Shown in pieces: positions 9,164 to 17,172 of a DNA stretch of 35,090 bases. The stretch is from Phycisphaerales bacterium (lineage in GTDB: Bacteria > Planctomycetota > Phycisphaerae > Phycisphaerales > SM1A02). Both the position numbers and the translations under genes were made by a program. The notes beneath the pieces are model-generated. The model was not told the origin of the DNA. It worked only from the letters and a program-made list of their open reading frames with translations, and made no database searches. Numbering within the stretch: the first letter of the stretch is position 1; every line of letters starts with the position of its first letter. Location: positions 1-35,090 of the forward strand of contig JABAAL010000018.1 in the NCBI GenBank assembly GCA_014238785.1, given 5' to 3'.

Positions 9164-10932
9164 GAATGGTCGTCAGGTATTGCCCGTTTATTATGCACAG
9201 GCTTTGGAGCGAATTGTTCTTTAAGTTGAACTTTTCTGTGTATTGTCCCGCCTTTTTCAGCCTTGTATGAAAACTCTACTTGACCAGATCCATCTACGAT
9301 GAATTGAAAAAGAGTGCGGTCTTTTCCGCTAATGCCATTGTTTACAAGAATTTTCTGAGGATGTTCTGATTCGATTACATCAAGTTTAGTAGTTTTTTGT
9401 AATGATCTCACAGTGCCAGAGGTGGCAACTTGAGAACTACTCGTTGTTGTACATGTCATGATATCGGGTGAACCAATGTGATGTCTTGCTGCCATAGCAG
9501 TTCTACTTGGAATAAGTTTGTCATTAGAAACTTCAACAGTCACTTTCCATAAATTGAAACCCAATTTTTTCACATCCAGTGCTCCCCATTGAAGCAGCGG
9601 CATTTCATCCGCATGAAACATAGTAAAAGCAAAGTTTCGGTGGCAACCCTCTTCGAGCATCCACGGAGGTGTGACTCTGCTTGAGTATTTTTTAGTTCCG
9701 CCAACCATTACCTTTCCATACGTTGGATGGTCAACTTCGTGATACGGAACGAAGACATCTTCAAATTGAAGGAGATCTCGAAATTGTGTGCGCTCATCGC
9801 GAGAAGGGTTTGCCTCTTTTGCGTACATCCGTTTGTCTGACCAAAGTTCGTTGGTGAAACTGACAATGCCAAGTGCCTCGTAAGTAAAACCATCCTCGCC
9901 ACCGTGGACAGTATATAAATCCTTGTACGCAATCATTGGTTCATAGAACGGAAGCATTTCTGCACCCTTGTTTGCGATGGTGCTGTGTACTCGCTCATCC
10001 GATCGTGGGTACTTCATGTACGACGCACTAGGGCCTTGAAGAATCATGCCACCGGCGTTGTGGTAACTCTGGCAAGCGGCTACGTTGGGGTGGTCAAGGA
10101 GGAATTCTCCAATTACTCTTGTCTCTGGCAAACTAAAGGGGTAATCGGTTGCACCGTATTGAATCCATTCAGGCTGCCAGTCCGCAGGCCAGTTGCGATT
10201 GGGATCGTATCCGCCGATTCCATCTTCGTTTACTCTTCCATCGTCGTCGTTATCAATTCCTTCTTGGCCAAGCCTAGACCATCCACCAGGTGGATCATCT
10301 GCATCGACTCTTGTAAAGAAGCGAGGGTCATCCTCATCAATTTCATATCGCCCAAGTTCATCCCTTATCCACATGGATGTTATGTGACCATCACCATCAA
10401 GGTCATCTGGGCCATCTTCATCGAGTAACCCATCGTGGTCATTATCTACCGGTCGAATTCCACCACGCAAAAAATGTGGGTCTGCGGGTTGATGAAACCA
10501 AACCTCTCGACCGTCTGGGTTCTCCATAGGCACGAAATAAAAGGAGCGTTCATCAATCAATTCTGTGATGCGGTCAATAACGCCATAACTTTTACAGAGA
10601 TACCAAATTGAATACAAAACAGTTTCGGCTGCTTGGATTTCATTCCCATGGATATTTGCATCAATAAACATAGCCGTTTTATCTCGGTCACTACCTGTTG
10701 CTGGATTATTAAGCGTTACCAGCCAAATTTCTCTTTCTCCAACACTTTTTCCTAAGGATTCGATTGCGAGGAGTTCAGGATACGCTTCAACAAGATCATG
10801 CAGCGCTTTTGTCATCTCTGCATAGTCATACCAATGATCAAAATGCAAATCTACTTTCGATGGGTAAGGTGCCTGAGCATGAGAAATTGAAGGTATACAT
10901 AAAATTGCAAGAAGGGTAATTATGCGAATCAT
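9160..10932 (-). CDS. Secreted M14-family zinc carboxypeptidase
   Basis: An exported metallopeptidase of 590 residues with a signal peptide (MIRIITLLAILCIPSISHAQ, cut after about residue 18-20). The zinc site is intact: H95 and E98 in NIHGNE, with the third ligand H290 in QSYHNAGG. NRN at 244-246 provides the C-terminal carboxylate-binding Arg, and E361 in SFTNELW is the catalytic Glu. Between ligands two and three lie Asp-rich calcium-type repeats: DNDHDGLLDEDG (162-173), DLDGDGHIT and DNDDDGRVNEDG (226-237). The C-terminal 200 residues are a beta-rich region of unknown role. The stop overlaps the MFS ATG and the start overlaps the stop of the upstream paralogue, both as ATGA. It is predicted to remove C-terminal residues from peptides outside the cytoplasm. 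Confidence 0.9.
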   Translation of the reverse strand: MIRIITLLAILCIPSISHAQAPYPSKVDLHFDHWYDYAEMTKALHDLVEAYPELLAIESLGKSVGEREIWLVTLNNPATGSDRDKTAMFIDANIHGNEIQAAETVLYSIWYLCKSYGVIDRITELIDERSFYFVPMENPDGREVWFHQPADPHFLRGGIRPVDNDHDGLLDEDGPDDLDGDGHITSMWIRDELGRYEIDEDDPRFFTRVDADDPPGGWSRLGQEGIDNDDDGRVNEDGIGGYDPNRNWPADWQPEWIQYGATDYPFSLPETRVIGEFLLDHPNVAACQSYHNAGGMILQGPSASYMKYPRSDERVHSTIANKGAEMLPFYEPMIAYKDLYTVHGGEDGFTYEALGIVSFTNELWSDKRMYAKEANPSRDERTQFRDLLQFEDVFVPYHEVDHPTYGKVMVGGTKKYSSRVTPPWMLEEGCHRNFAFTMFHADEMPLLQWGALDVKKLGFNLWKVTVEVSNDKLIPSRTAMAARHHIGSPDIMTCTTTSSSQVATSGTVRSLQKTTKLDVIESEHPQKILVNNGISGKDRTLFQFIVDGSGQVEFSYKAEKGGTIHRKVQLKEQFAPKPVHNKRAIPDDHS

Positions 10933-12827
10933 GCGTCATCTCCTTTAGTTTCTACTAATGTAGTTGTAATTGTTTTTGTTCCAAATTTTTCACTGTAAAG
11001 CGTGAGGTCAATTTTTTCATTTGGCTTCCCTTGAAGTATCCACTTGTACCACTTCCGGGTGCCCTTGCCATCAAGTGCCCAAATGAGATTCACTTTTCTA
11101 CCAGAGACAATTGATTCGTTGGGTACATCAAGGCGTACCACAAACGGCCTCGCTCGCTTATTTTTCTTGGCCATTGCTGTTCCAGTTGGAAACCAACCAT
11201 CATTGATGACAGCTACTTTTACTTCCCAAAGACCATTGCTTAGTTTTTTAACAATCGGTGCACTTATCCGTACTTTTGGGAGACGACTTGCGATGTCAAT
11301 AACAAACTTCGCTTGTTTTTCTGTGATTGCTTCAATAGCATCAGTTGGTGGAAGTGTTTTAAAGTAGGGAACCCAACCGCCAATTTCTACCGTACCTAAT
11401 TGAGGATGATCGAATGGTTTCCACTCGATAAATCCTGTTCCTTCACGCTGGTCATCACTATATTCAAGCCATTTTGCTTCTTCAGAAGTGGAGTTCTTTT
11501 TGTCTTTGCTATTCTTGACGCGTTTAATTTCGATACCCATCATCTTGCAATACATTTCTGTTTCTTCAAGCGTTGGTGTTATCTCCTCCCTTGCTTCACC
11601 AGCATCGATGTAACCTGCGGCAACCGCTGCTTCAAACAACTCGTCCATGGTTTCCTGAGAAATATCTCCAACGCCAGAAGGGGTTAACTCCTCATTTTGT
11701 GTAGAGTCTTCGGAAGGTTCTTTGCTGTCTTTTGACTCTTTATCTACTTCTTTAGTGTCTTCAACTTTTGGTCTTGACCAGAGCGAAGTTGAAAAGGAAG
11801 GCACGCCGTATTGCGCATAAGACCACGCTACAAAACTTCCATCCCAGTTTGGTTGCTCGACATCTTTGAGTGCAGTGAGTTCTACAAACTTCTCGCTGAT
11901 GATTTTATACAATTCAACGTCTTCTTCTGCGAGTTTCTTCGGCGCTCCAGCCATGTCCTTGCCATTTTCGGCAAATGGTTTGGAAAGCGTGTCGTGTTGA
12001 CCGTAGACAATAATGGATGCAATTTCTTGATGGCTCAAGACGAACTCAGCGAGTGCTTTGGATTCACTTTCAGATAACTGCCAGTGGCCGGCCCCATCCC
12101 CGTGGAATTGGTACCCATGCATGAAGTTTTTATTTAAATCAACGCCACCCAGGCCATCTTCGTTGTAGTCACCATCGCCATCGTTATCGATTCCTTCAGA
12201 ATATAAAACGAACGAGGCAACTTTACCTTCTAAAGGCTTAGGTGTAATGTTCAATCGTGGCTCGTCTGGGTCAACCAAATGTGTTGCTTTTTCCAAGTCA
12301 GGAACGCGCATCATAGTTATAAGCCCATCACCATTTAAATCCTCGACTCCATCTTCGTCTTTCACACCATCGTGATCGTTGTCAGAAGGAGTTAGATTTC
12401 TACGTTGTGCGTTCTGGATAGGATTGAAATAAAAACTCGCAGCGTCAGGGTTTACCTGAGGAATGACATACAACTTATGTGTTTCAAGAAGGGGTTTGGA
12501 ACTTTCTGTGTCCATTGCAAGCACGGAAGTGACTATATCTATCGCGACTTCAGTTCCCAACAAATGATCGCCGTCAATTCCAGCAACAAGGAGAATCGCA
12601 CTACGGGCATCGATCGGTATATCTCCTTCATGTGCGATTTGCATACATTGGATTGGTACTCCGTCGCCCGAATAGCCAATAGTCGTTGTTGTCACCTCCT
12701 CGTGTGAATCGGCAAGGAGCGTGACTTGCGAAGAAATTTCACTTGGAGTTCGCCAAGCCCTGTCTGGTTCTGTTTCAATTTCTTGTACCGCAAACATAAA
12801 AGTTGAAACTAAACATAATAAAATCAT
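10929..12827 (-). CDS. Exported M14-like protein with lost active site (predicted pseudoenzyme)
   Basis: A 632-residue exported paralogue of the next gene, with a short signal peptide (MILLCLVSTFMFAVQ). The fold markers align: GIDGDHLLGTE for the zinc motif NIHGNEIQAAE, calcium-type repeats DNDHDGVKDEDG (149-160) and DNDGDGDYNEDG (214-225), VDLNKNF for YDPNRNW, VYGQHD for SYHNAG, and FSTSLW for FTNELW. The catalytic set is gone: the ligand His is D85, the ligand Glu is H88, the binding Arg is Lys, and the catalytic Glu is S348. An acidic, low-complexity insert (residues about 353-385) and an extra C-terminal beta region make it longer. The frame is intact and the calcium motifs are kept, so it is probably a functional binding or scaffold protein rather than a decaying gene. 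Confidence 0.8.
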   Translation of the reverse strand: MILLCLVSTFMFAVQEIETEPDRAWRTPSEISSQVTLLADSHEEVTTTTIGYSGDGVPIQCMQIAHEGDIPIDARSAILLVAGIDGDHLLGTEVAIDIVTSVLAMDTESSKPLLETHKLYVIPQVNPDAASFYFNPIQNAQRRNLTPSDNDHDGVKDEDGVEDLNGDGLITMMRVPDLEKATHLVDPDEPRLNITPKPLEGKVASFVLYSEGIDNDGDGDYNEDGLGGVDLNKNFMHGYQFHGDGAGHWQLSESESKALAEFVLSHQEIASIIVYGQHDTLSKPFAENGKDMAGAPKKLAEEDVELYKIISEKFVELTALKDVEQPNWDGSFVAWSYAQYGVPSFSTSLWSRPKVEDTKEVDKESKDSKEPSEDSTQNEELTPSGVGDISQETMDELFEAAVAAGYIDAGEAREEITPTLEETEMYCKMMGIEIKRVKNSKDKKNSTSEEAKWLEYSDDQREGTGFIEWKPFDHPQLGTVEIGGWVPYFKTLPPTDAIEAITEKQAKFVIDIASRLPKVRISAPIVKKLSNGLWEVKVAVINDGWFPTGTAMAKKNKRARPFVVRLDVPNESIVSGRKVNLIWALDGKGTRKWYKWILQGKPNEKIDLTLYSEKFGTKTITTTLVETKGDDA

Positions 12828-12851
12828 CGGGGATACGTCCTTTGTGTAGCG

Positions 12852-13253
12852 TTAGGTAGATTGCGCGGTGAATAGTATAGAGCCAATTTTGTATGAACTC
12901 CACGCTGCGAGAATGCCAAACACATTACTTAAGATAATGTACATAAGAACTTGGCGGATTCGCCCATCTTCAAACAAATTTATGGAATCGATCGCAAATG
13001 TAGAAAATGTGGTGAATCCACCCAGTACACCCACGAGTAATAGTAAACGAAGAAACTCTCTATGTTGCCAGGGGGGGCCAATGAGAAGAGCAGTTATAAA
13101 TCCTATAAGTGCGCAACCAATAATATTGACGAGAAGTGTTCCAAGTGGAAAATCAGATGAGGTAAATGATTGTCCAAGGTTTGCTACAAAGTAGCGGAGA
13201 AGGGCACCGATGCCACCTCCAACCGTAACTGCAAAAAATGTAGAGAACTCCAT
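12852..13253 (-). CDS. crcB: CrcB/Fluc fluoride channel
   Basis: A small four-helix membrane protein of 133 residues that exports fluoride as a dual-topology dimer. Hallmarks are GGGIGALLRYF at the start, PLGTLLVNIIGC in helix 2, and GGFTTFSTFAID, the signature around the central sodium site and pore phenylalanines. The start MEFSTFFAVTVGGG is at the normal family position. The ATG lies only three bases after the 3' end of tRNA-Arg on the same strand, leaving no room for a ribosome-binding site outside the tRNA. The gene ends 24 bases before the M14 pseudoenzyme start, so it heads that operon physically. I see no fluoride riboswitch between the tRNA and the start. Confidence 0.93.
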   Translation of the reverse strand: MEFSTFFAVTVGGGIGALLRYFVANLGQSFTSSDFPLGTLLVNIIGCALIGFITALLIGPPWQHREFLRLLLLVGVLGGFTTFSTFAIDSINLFEDGRIRQVLMYIILSNVFGILAAWSSYKIGSILFTAQST

Positions 13254-13256
13254 AAA

Positions 13257-13330
13257 CGCGCCCGGCAGGATTCGAACCTGCGACCTTCGCTTTAGGAAAG
13301 CGATGCTCTATCCAACTGAGCTACGAGCGC
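13257..13330 (-). tRNA. tRNA-Arg (anticodon CCT)
   Basis: A 74-base cloverleaf read by hand on the minus strand. The acceptor arms are GCGCTCG and CGGGCGC (with one T-G pair), the D stem is GCTC/GAGC, the anticodon stem is TCGCT/AGCGA around loop TTCCTAA giving anticodon CCT (reads AGG), and the T arm is GCAGG-TTCGAAT-CCTGC. The discriminator is G and no CCA is encoded. A TATAAT box lies 10 bases upstream. The 3' end is followed after three bases (TTT) by the crcB ATG. Confidence 0.97.
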
Positions 13331-13340
13331 TGAAGTGTGG

Positions 13341-13346
13341 ATTATA
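13341..13346 (-). promoter_or_regulatory. Predicted -10 box for tRNA-Arg / crcB
   Basis: A perfect TATAAT on the minus strand, placed so that transcription would start near 13334, about four bases before the tRNA 5' end. No good -35 box is seen at 16-18 bases; the best candidate is ATACCA at 17. The position suits a tRNA promoter, and no other promoter-like site lies between the tRNA and crcB. Confidence 0.4.
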
Positions 13347-13421
13347 TGGGACTCCCCCAATACTGGTATGTCCTATGTACAGAGAGTTTGTATTCGTGAT
13401 TGTTTTTGTACCATGGCTTGG

Positions 13422-13484
13422 CTATAAAGGGACTGTCTCCAAAACCTTGTGCTACAGAGTTAATGCTTGGGTAGTCCCTTATAG
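13422..13484. repeat. Inverted repeat with GGGACT core at the sigma-factor 3' end
   Basis: CTATAAAGGGACT (13422-13434) and AGTCCCTTATAG (13473-13484) are inverted copies that differ by one A and enclose 38 bases. The right arm contains the stop codon of the sigma gene. A third, degenerate direct copy, TTATATGGGACTCCCCC, starts at 13342. There is no T-run for a classical terminator. The GGGACTGTCTCC core resembles REP-like palindromes seen scattered in some genomes, but I could not test copy number. Confidence 0.5.
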
Positions 13485-14486
13485 TTCTTCTTCGCGAAGT
13501 CGAATAACAATTTCGCGGACTGCGCGCATGACTCTGCTTTTTGCATGTCGGATGGATTCCGGCGTCATGCCAAGCCGTTCACCCGCTCTTTCAGCGCTCA
13601 TGCCACGACGACCGTAGAGTTCAAACGCCTCCCAAGTTTTGGGTTCAAACTTTGGCCTAACTTCTGTCATCGCTTCTGAAAGAAGATGTTCTGCCCACTC
13701 CCGATCGAATGCTGCTGCAAGTTCATCACGTGGATCTTCTGCAACTCGCATGCCGTGCGTGTCTAAATTTTTCTCTCTTTTTTTTCTATACCTCTGACGA
13801 ATCGCGTTGAGCGTGATTCGTTTTAAGTAGCCACGAAATCGACCCTTGCTTGGGTCGTATTCGAACTTGTCTGCAACTCGGAAAAAGTTGAATAAAACAG
13901 TTTGCATAATATCGTCGGCTTCACTTGATGGAAGGCCAGCATTTCGAGCGAATCCACAAATGATTGGACCATATCGATCGACAAAAATCCCCCAGCCCAT
14001 TTCTCTATTCACCGTTTCGTTAGATTTGAGTTGCAAGAGCAAATCCATATTTGTTTCATACCGACCATTTACGGTTCGAACGAGAGTTGGTATATCGTCG
14101 CCTCTTTCCTCGAGCGGAGCCTTGTCCAATTCCTCAACCATCTCCTTGTTGAGGTTAATATCTTGTTCGCCGATTCGGATTAAAAATTTCCATGGTCCAA
14201 TTTGGATTAAATCATCGTTGTCAAGTTGGACTTTTTCTCCGGTCTCCATTCGTATGGTATTGAGATAGGTGCCACTTCTACTCTCTAGATCTTGTAATGA
14301 CCAATGGCTATCCTGGAAAACTAGCTTTAAGTGTTGCCTCGAAACATATCGGTTTGTCAATTGAAAAGAACACTCGGGACTACGCCCCAGAATGAGCTCT
14401 TCTTCGGGTGTTGCACTAATTAAAGGCAGTTGTTTACCGTGAATCTGATTCAAAACCAGCATATTTGGATGTTCTGATATATTCAT
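13479..14486 (-). CDS. ECF sigma factor with N-terminal FHA domain
   Basis: A 335-residue RNA polymerase sigma factor with an added phosphothreonine-binding module. Residues about 10-105 form an FHA domain: LGRSPEC (33-39), SRQH (49-52), and SGTYLNT (71-77), which hold the phosphopeptide-contact Arg, Ser and Asn-region positions. A linker leads to sigma region 2 (about 163-240: FARNAGLPSSEADDIMQTVLFNFFR and FRGYLKRITLNAIRQRYRKKREK) and region 4 (about 265-330: SAERAGERLGMTPESIRHAKSRVMRAV, a helix-turn-helix). No anti-sigma factor gene is adjacent. The gene is divergent from a Ser/Thr kinase 146 bases away. FHA binding to a phosphorylated partner, possibly that kinase, could control the sigma factor; this is inference. 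Confidence 0.9.
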   Translation of the reverse strand: MNISEHPNMLVLNQIHGKQLPLISATPEEELILGRSPECSFQLTNRYVSRQHLKLVFQDSHWSLQDLESRSGTYLNTIRMETGEKVQLDNDDLIQIGPWKFLIRIGEQDINLNKEMVEELDKAPLEERGDDIPTLVRTVNGRYETNMDLLLQLKSNETVNREMGWGIFVDRYGPIICGFARNAGLPSSEADDIMQTVLFNFFRVADKFEYDPSKGRFRGYLKRITLNAIRQRYRKKREKNLDTHGMRVAEDPRDELAAAFDREWAEHLLSEAMTEVRPKFEPKTWEAFELYGRRGMSAERAGERLGMTPESIRHAKSRVMRAVREIVIRLREEEL

Positions 14487-14632
14487 ACTCTGCTGATTAT
14501 TCTCTAAAACGGTGTCCTTAATGGCCTTAAATTACCGAGTTTGCAATTTTTTTATGTTTTGGTTCAGAATTAGGTGTTATTGTAGTATCTATATATAGTG
14601 TTTAGCTAAAAATTTCTAAAACACCCCGAATT

Positions 14633-16885
14633 ATGACAAAAAGCGATTTTCCAACTGATCCTCATGCTGAAACCATCGGACTTCCAAGTGATGACTCTGG
14701 TAAAGGGAGTGTTCCAGAGCCAGGTAAATTTGTTACAACTGGCATGCCTTCTGAAATTGGTCGGTATAAAATTCTCGGAATCATAGCCAGCGGTGGCATG
14801 GGCGTTGTGTATGAAGCAATGCAAGAAGCGCCCCGAAGACGTGTTGCATTGAAAATTATTAAGGCAGGTGCAGCAAGTGAAATGGCTCTGCATCGATTCC
14901 AATTTGAAGCGCAGACCCTTGCAAAGTTAAGCCATCCAAATATTGCTCAAATTTTTGAAGCAGGTACATGGAAAAGTGAAAATGGAGATGTTCCATTTTT
15001 TGCAATGGAATATATCCCGGGCGCACGAGGAATTGTTGAACATGCGCAAAAACGTGAGTTATCAATTCAAGATCGACTTGAACTGTTCCGTAAGATTTGC
15101 GACGCGGTACACCACGGTCATCAAAAGGGCGTAATCCATCGCGACTTGAAACCAGATAATATTTTGGTTGATAATCAAGGTGAACCTAAGATTATTGACT
15201 TTGGTGTTGCAAGAGCTACCGATGCGGATCTTGCTGTGACGACGATGCAAACAACGATGGGACAACTCATTGGTACGCTGCAGTACATGAGTCCTGAGCA
15301 ATGCGATGCTGATCCAGACCGCATAGATACACGTAGTGATGTGTATGCTCTTGGAGTAATTTTATTCCAATTGCTTTCAGGTAAATTGCCGTATGACCTA
15401 CGAAGGCAAGCAATTCATGAAGCAGTTCGCATTATTAAGGAGCAACGTCCAGATTCGCTTGGGACAATTAGCTCAACCCTTAAAGGTGACATTGATACGA
15501 TTGCGTTGAAAGCAATGGATAAGGATAAAGAGCGACGGTATCAATCCGCTGCTGAACTTGCCAATGATATTCATCACTATTTAAATAACGAACCAATCAT
15601 TGCTAGACCGCTAAGTGTTGGATATCAAGTACGTTTGTTTACGAAGAAATACAAGCGAACGTGCGCAGCGGTGCTTATGTTAGGAGTTTCAATCGTTTTA
15701 GGAATTGTTGGAACTACTTGGGGAATGATTGAAGCTAATACGCAAAAGGGAATTGCTCTTGAGCAAAGAGACATTGCGGAAGATCGATATAACGAAATTA
15801 TTGATTTCGCAAGCGAATACACTGGCAGTTTTTATGCTGGCATTGTTAAATTGAACGCAGGCTTGCAAGTTAGAAAATTAGTTCTCGATTCAACGCTACG
15901 ACATCTAGGCGAACTTGAGAAAACCGCTGGTTCAACGGAACAAATCCGCAGCCTACGAGCGAACACCTACAGATATTACGGGGCATATTATGCTGGAAAT
16001 AGTGCTGCAAATCTTGGTAACCTAGAGAAAGCAAAGCTTCAATACGCTGAAGCACTCTCCATTTATAACGAATTGATTAATGAAGGATTGACCAAATACC
16101 ACTATCCAACTGCCGTAATTTATTATCGAGTTGGTGGGTTACACCGGGACTCTAGTGAATACACAGAAAGTATCGCTCATTTAAAGAAAGCTACAACTTC
16201 CCTAGGCTTGTTTTTTGAATATTACCCCGATGACGTCAAAGGACAACGGGTAGAGCGTTTGATAAATATGTCAATGGTGGACACTCTTGTTAAAGTAGAT
16301 CCAGATCAAGCGAGGGTTGCGCTCGAAGGCCTTGTTGCATCCAGACGAGAAAAATCTAGACGATCGCCCGAGGATTTAATTGCGTTACGTGATTATGCAA
16401 ACATCCTCCAACGAGAAGCGAATGCCGATTTAAAAGAAGGCAACTTTGATAGTGCGGTTATTGTTTTCCAAGAAGCAAGAGATATCTATGCCAACCTTGT
16501 AGAACGAGAGCCAGAAAATGGTCAGGCCCCACGTGATTTAGCTTGGGTTGAGTATTTTCTTGGAACAGCAATTGTCAATGGAGGCAATGTTGACAGGGGG
16601 CTTGATAGGATTGAAGTTGGCTTAGAACTTCTTAAGGATTGCTGTATTGCAAGTCCAAACGATGCTCGTCCAAGGACGAACGTTGTTCGCTACACCGGTT
16701 TATATGTAAATTTTTGTGAAGAGATGAAACAGTTACAAAGGGCCGAGTTGGTTATTAGAAGCCTCCTTGTAGATATTCAACCAATTGTCGAGCAAAACCC
16801 CGGTAATTACGCCCTTGCAGAGATGTTTTCTACTGTAAAGAGCTACCTGATAGAGGCAGAAAAAAATATTTCTTCGGTTGAATAA
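14633..16885 (+). CDS. Membrane Ser/Thr protein kinase with C-terminal TPR-like region
   Basis: A 750-residue Hanks-type kinase. After a flexible 43-residue leader the catalytic domain covers about 44-316: glycine loop IIASGGMGVVYEA, K74 in VALKII, HRDLKPDN (D171), DFG at 189-191, an activation loop with several Thr, and GTLQYMSPEQ. A single membrane helix (about 344-366) follows a basic stretch. The remaining 380 residues are helical with TPR-like repeats (for example AEALSIYNELIN and AVIVFQEARDIYANL), predicted to sit outside the cytoplasm as a sensor or docking region. This layout is common in planctomycetes. It is divergent from the FHA-sigma gene. The ATG at 14633 has no Shine-Dalgarno sequence. 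I found no convincing promoter pair in the 146-base divergent gap. Confidence 0.9.
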   Translation: MTKSDFPTDPHAETIGLPSDDSGKGSVPEPGKFVTTGMPSEIGRYKILGIIASGGMGVVYEAMQEAPRRRVALKIIKAGAASEMALHRFQFEAQTLAKLSHPNIAQIFEAGTWKSENGDVPFFAMEYIPGARGIVEHAQKRELSIQDRLELFRKICDAVHHGHQKGVIHRDLKPDNILVDNQGEPKIIDFGVARATDADLAVTTMQTTMGQLIGTLQYMSPEQCDADPDRIDTRSDVYALGVILFQLLSGKLPYDLRRQAIHEAVRIIKEQRPDSLGTISSTLKGDIDTIALKAMDKDKERRYQSAAELANDIHHYLNNEPIIARPLSVGYQVRLFTKKYKRTCAAVLMLGVSIVLGIVGTTWGMIEANTQKGIALEQRDIAEDRYNEIIDFASEYTGSFYAGIVKLNAGLQVRKLVLDSTLRHLGELEKTAGSTEQIRSLRANTYRYYGAYYAGNSAANLGNLEKAKLQYAEALSIYNELINEGLTKYHYPTAVIYYRVGGLHRDSSEYTESIAHLKKATTSLGLFFEYYPDDVKGQRVERLINMSMVDTLVKVDPDQARVALEGLVASRREKSRRSPEDLIALRDYANILQREANADLKEGNFDSAVIVFQEARDIYANLVEREPENGQAPRDLAWVEYFLGTAIVNGGNVDRGLDRIEVGLELLKDCCIASPNDARPRTNVVRYTGLYVNFCEEMKQLQRAELVIRSLLVDIQPIVEQNPGNYALAEMFSTVKSYLIEAEKNISSVE

Positions 16886-17036
16886 TACCTCTTTTTGGGC
16901 TAAAAACGAGATAAAAATAAAAAATCGGGTAATGGAGTTCACAAAACTGGTGATGCAGGATAGTTGGTATTGCAAGGATGATAAAAAAATAAAAACAAAA
17001 ACGAACCTTAGAAAACAGAACTCGTAATAACAGAAA

Positions 17037-17108
17037 CCTTCTCTCTCTCTCCTCCTCTCCTAATTTTCTTTCTCTCCCTCTCTCCCTCTCTCCCTAAATT
17101 TCTCCTCA
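17037..17108 (+). repeat. Polypyrimidine tract with 8-bp tandem repeats
   Basis: The gap 16886-17172 between the convergent kinase and permease genes holds an A-rich stretch (about 16981-17004), then this C/T-rich tract broken mainly by short AT bits. It includes (CT)n at 17040-17051 and three perfect copies of CTCTCCCT at 17072-17095. It stands directly upstream, on the plus strand, of the terminator hairpin. No ORF is supported here. Confidence 0.85.
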
Positions 17109-17114
17109 AGAAAT

Positions 17115-17147
17115 AACAAACCCCCTAGCATCGCTAGGGGGTTTGTT
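17115..17147. terminator. Bidirectional intrinsic terminator
   Basis: A perfect 15-bp stem, AACAAACCCCCTAGC (17115-17129) and its complement (17133-17147), closes a three-base ATC loop. The GC-rich centre is flanked by A/T arms, so either strand gives a GC hairpin followed by T-rich sequence. It serves the kinase transcript on the plus strand and the permease transcript on the minus strand, whose stop is 26 bases away. Confidence 0.9.
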
Positions 17148-17172
17148 GATTTATATGGCTTTGTATCTAATT

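Noticed and set aside
13254..13256. Fluoride riboswitch before crcB
   Set aside because: Only three bases separate the tRNA from the start codon, and the upstream sequence folds as a tRNA.
13210..13617. 135-codon plus-strand ORF containing APGRIRTCDLRFRKAM
   Set aside because: It is the antisense translation of the tRNA-Arg gene and flanking crcB, a well-known type of spurious database protein.
14487..14632. Promoters in the sigma/kinase divergent gap
   Set aside because: Several AT-rich hexamers exist (for example TAGTAT at 14583 and TTGCAA at 14541), but none pairs with a good partner at proper spacing; an ECF-type promoter cannot be excluded.
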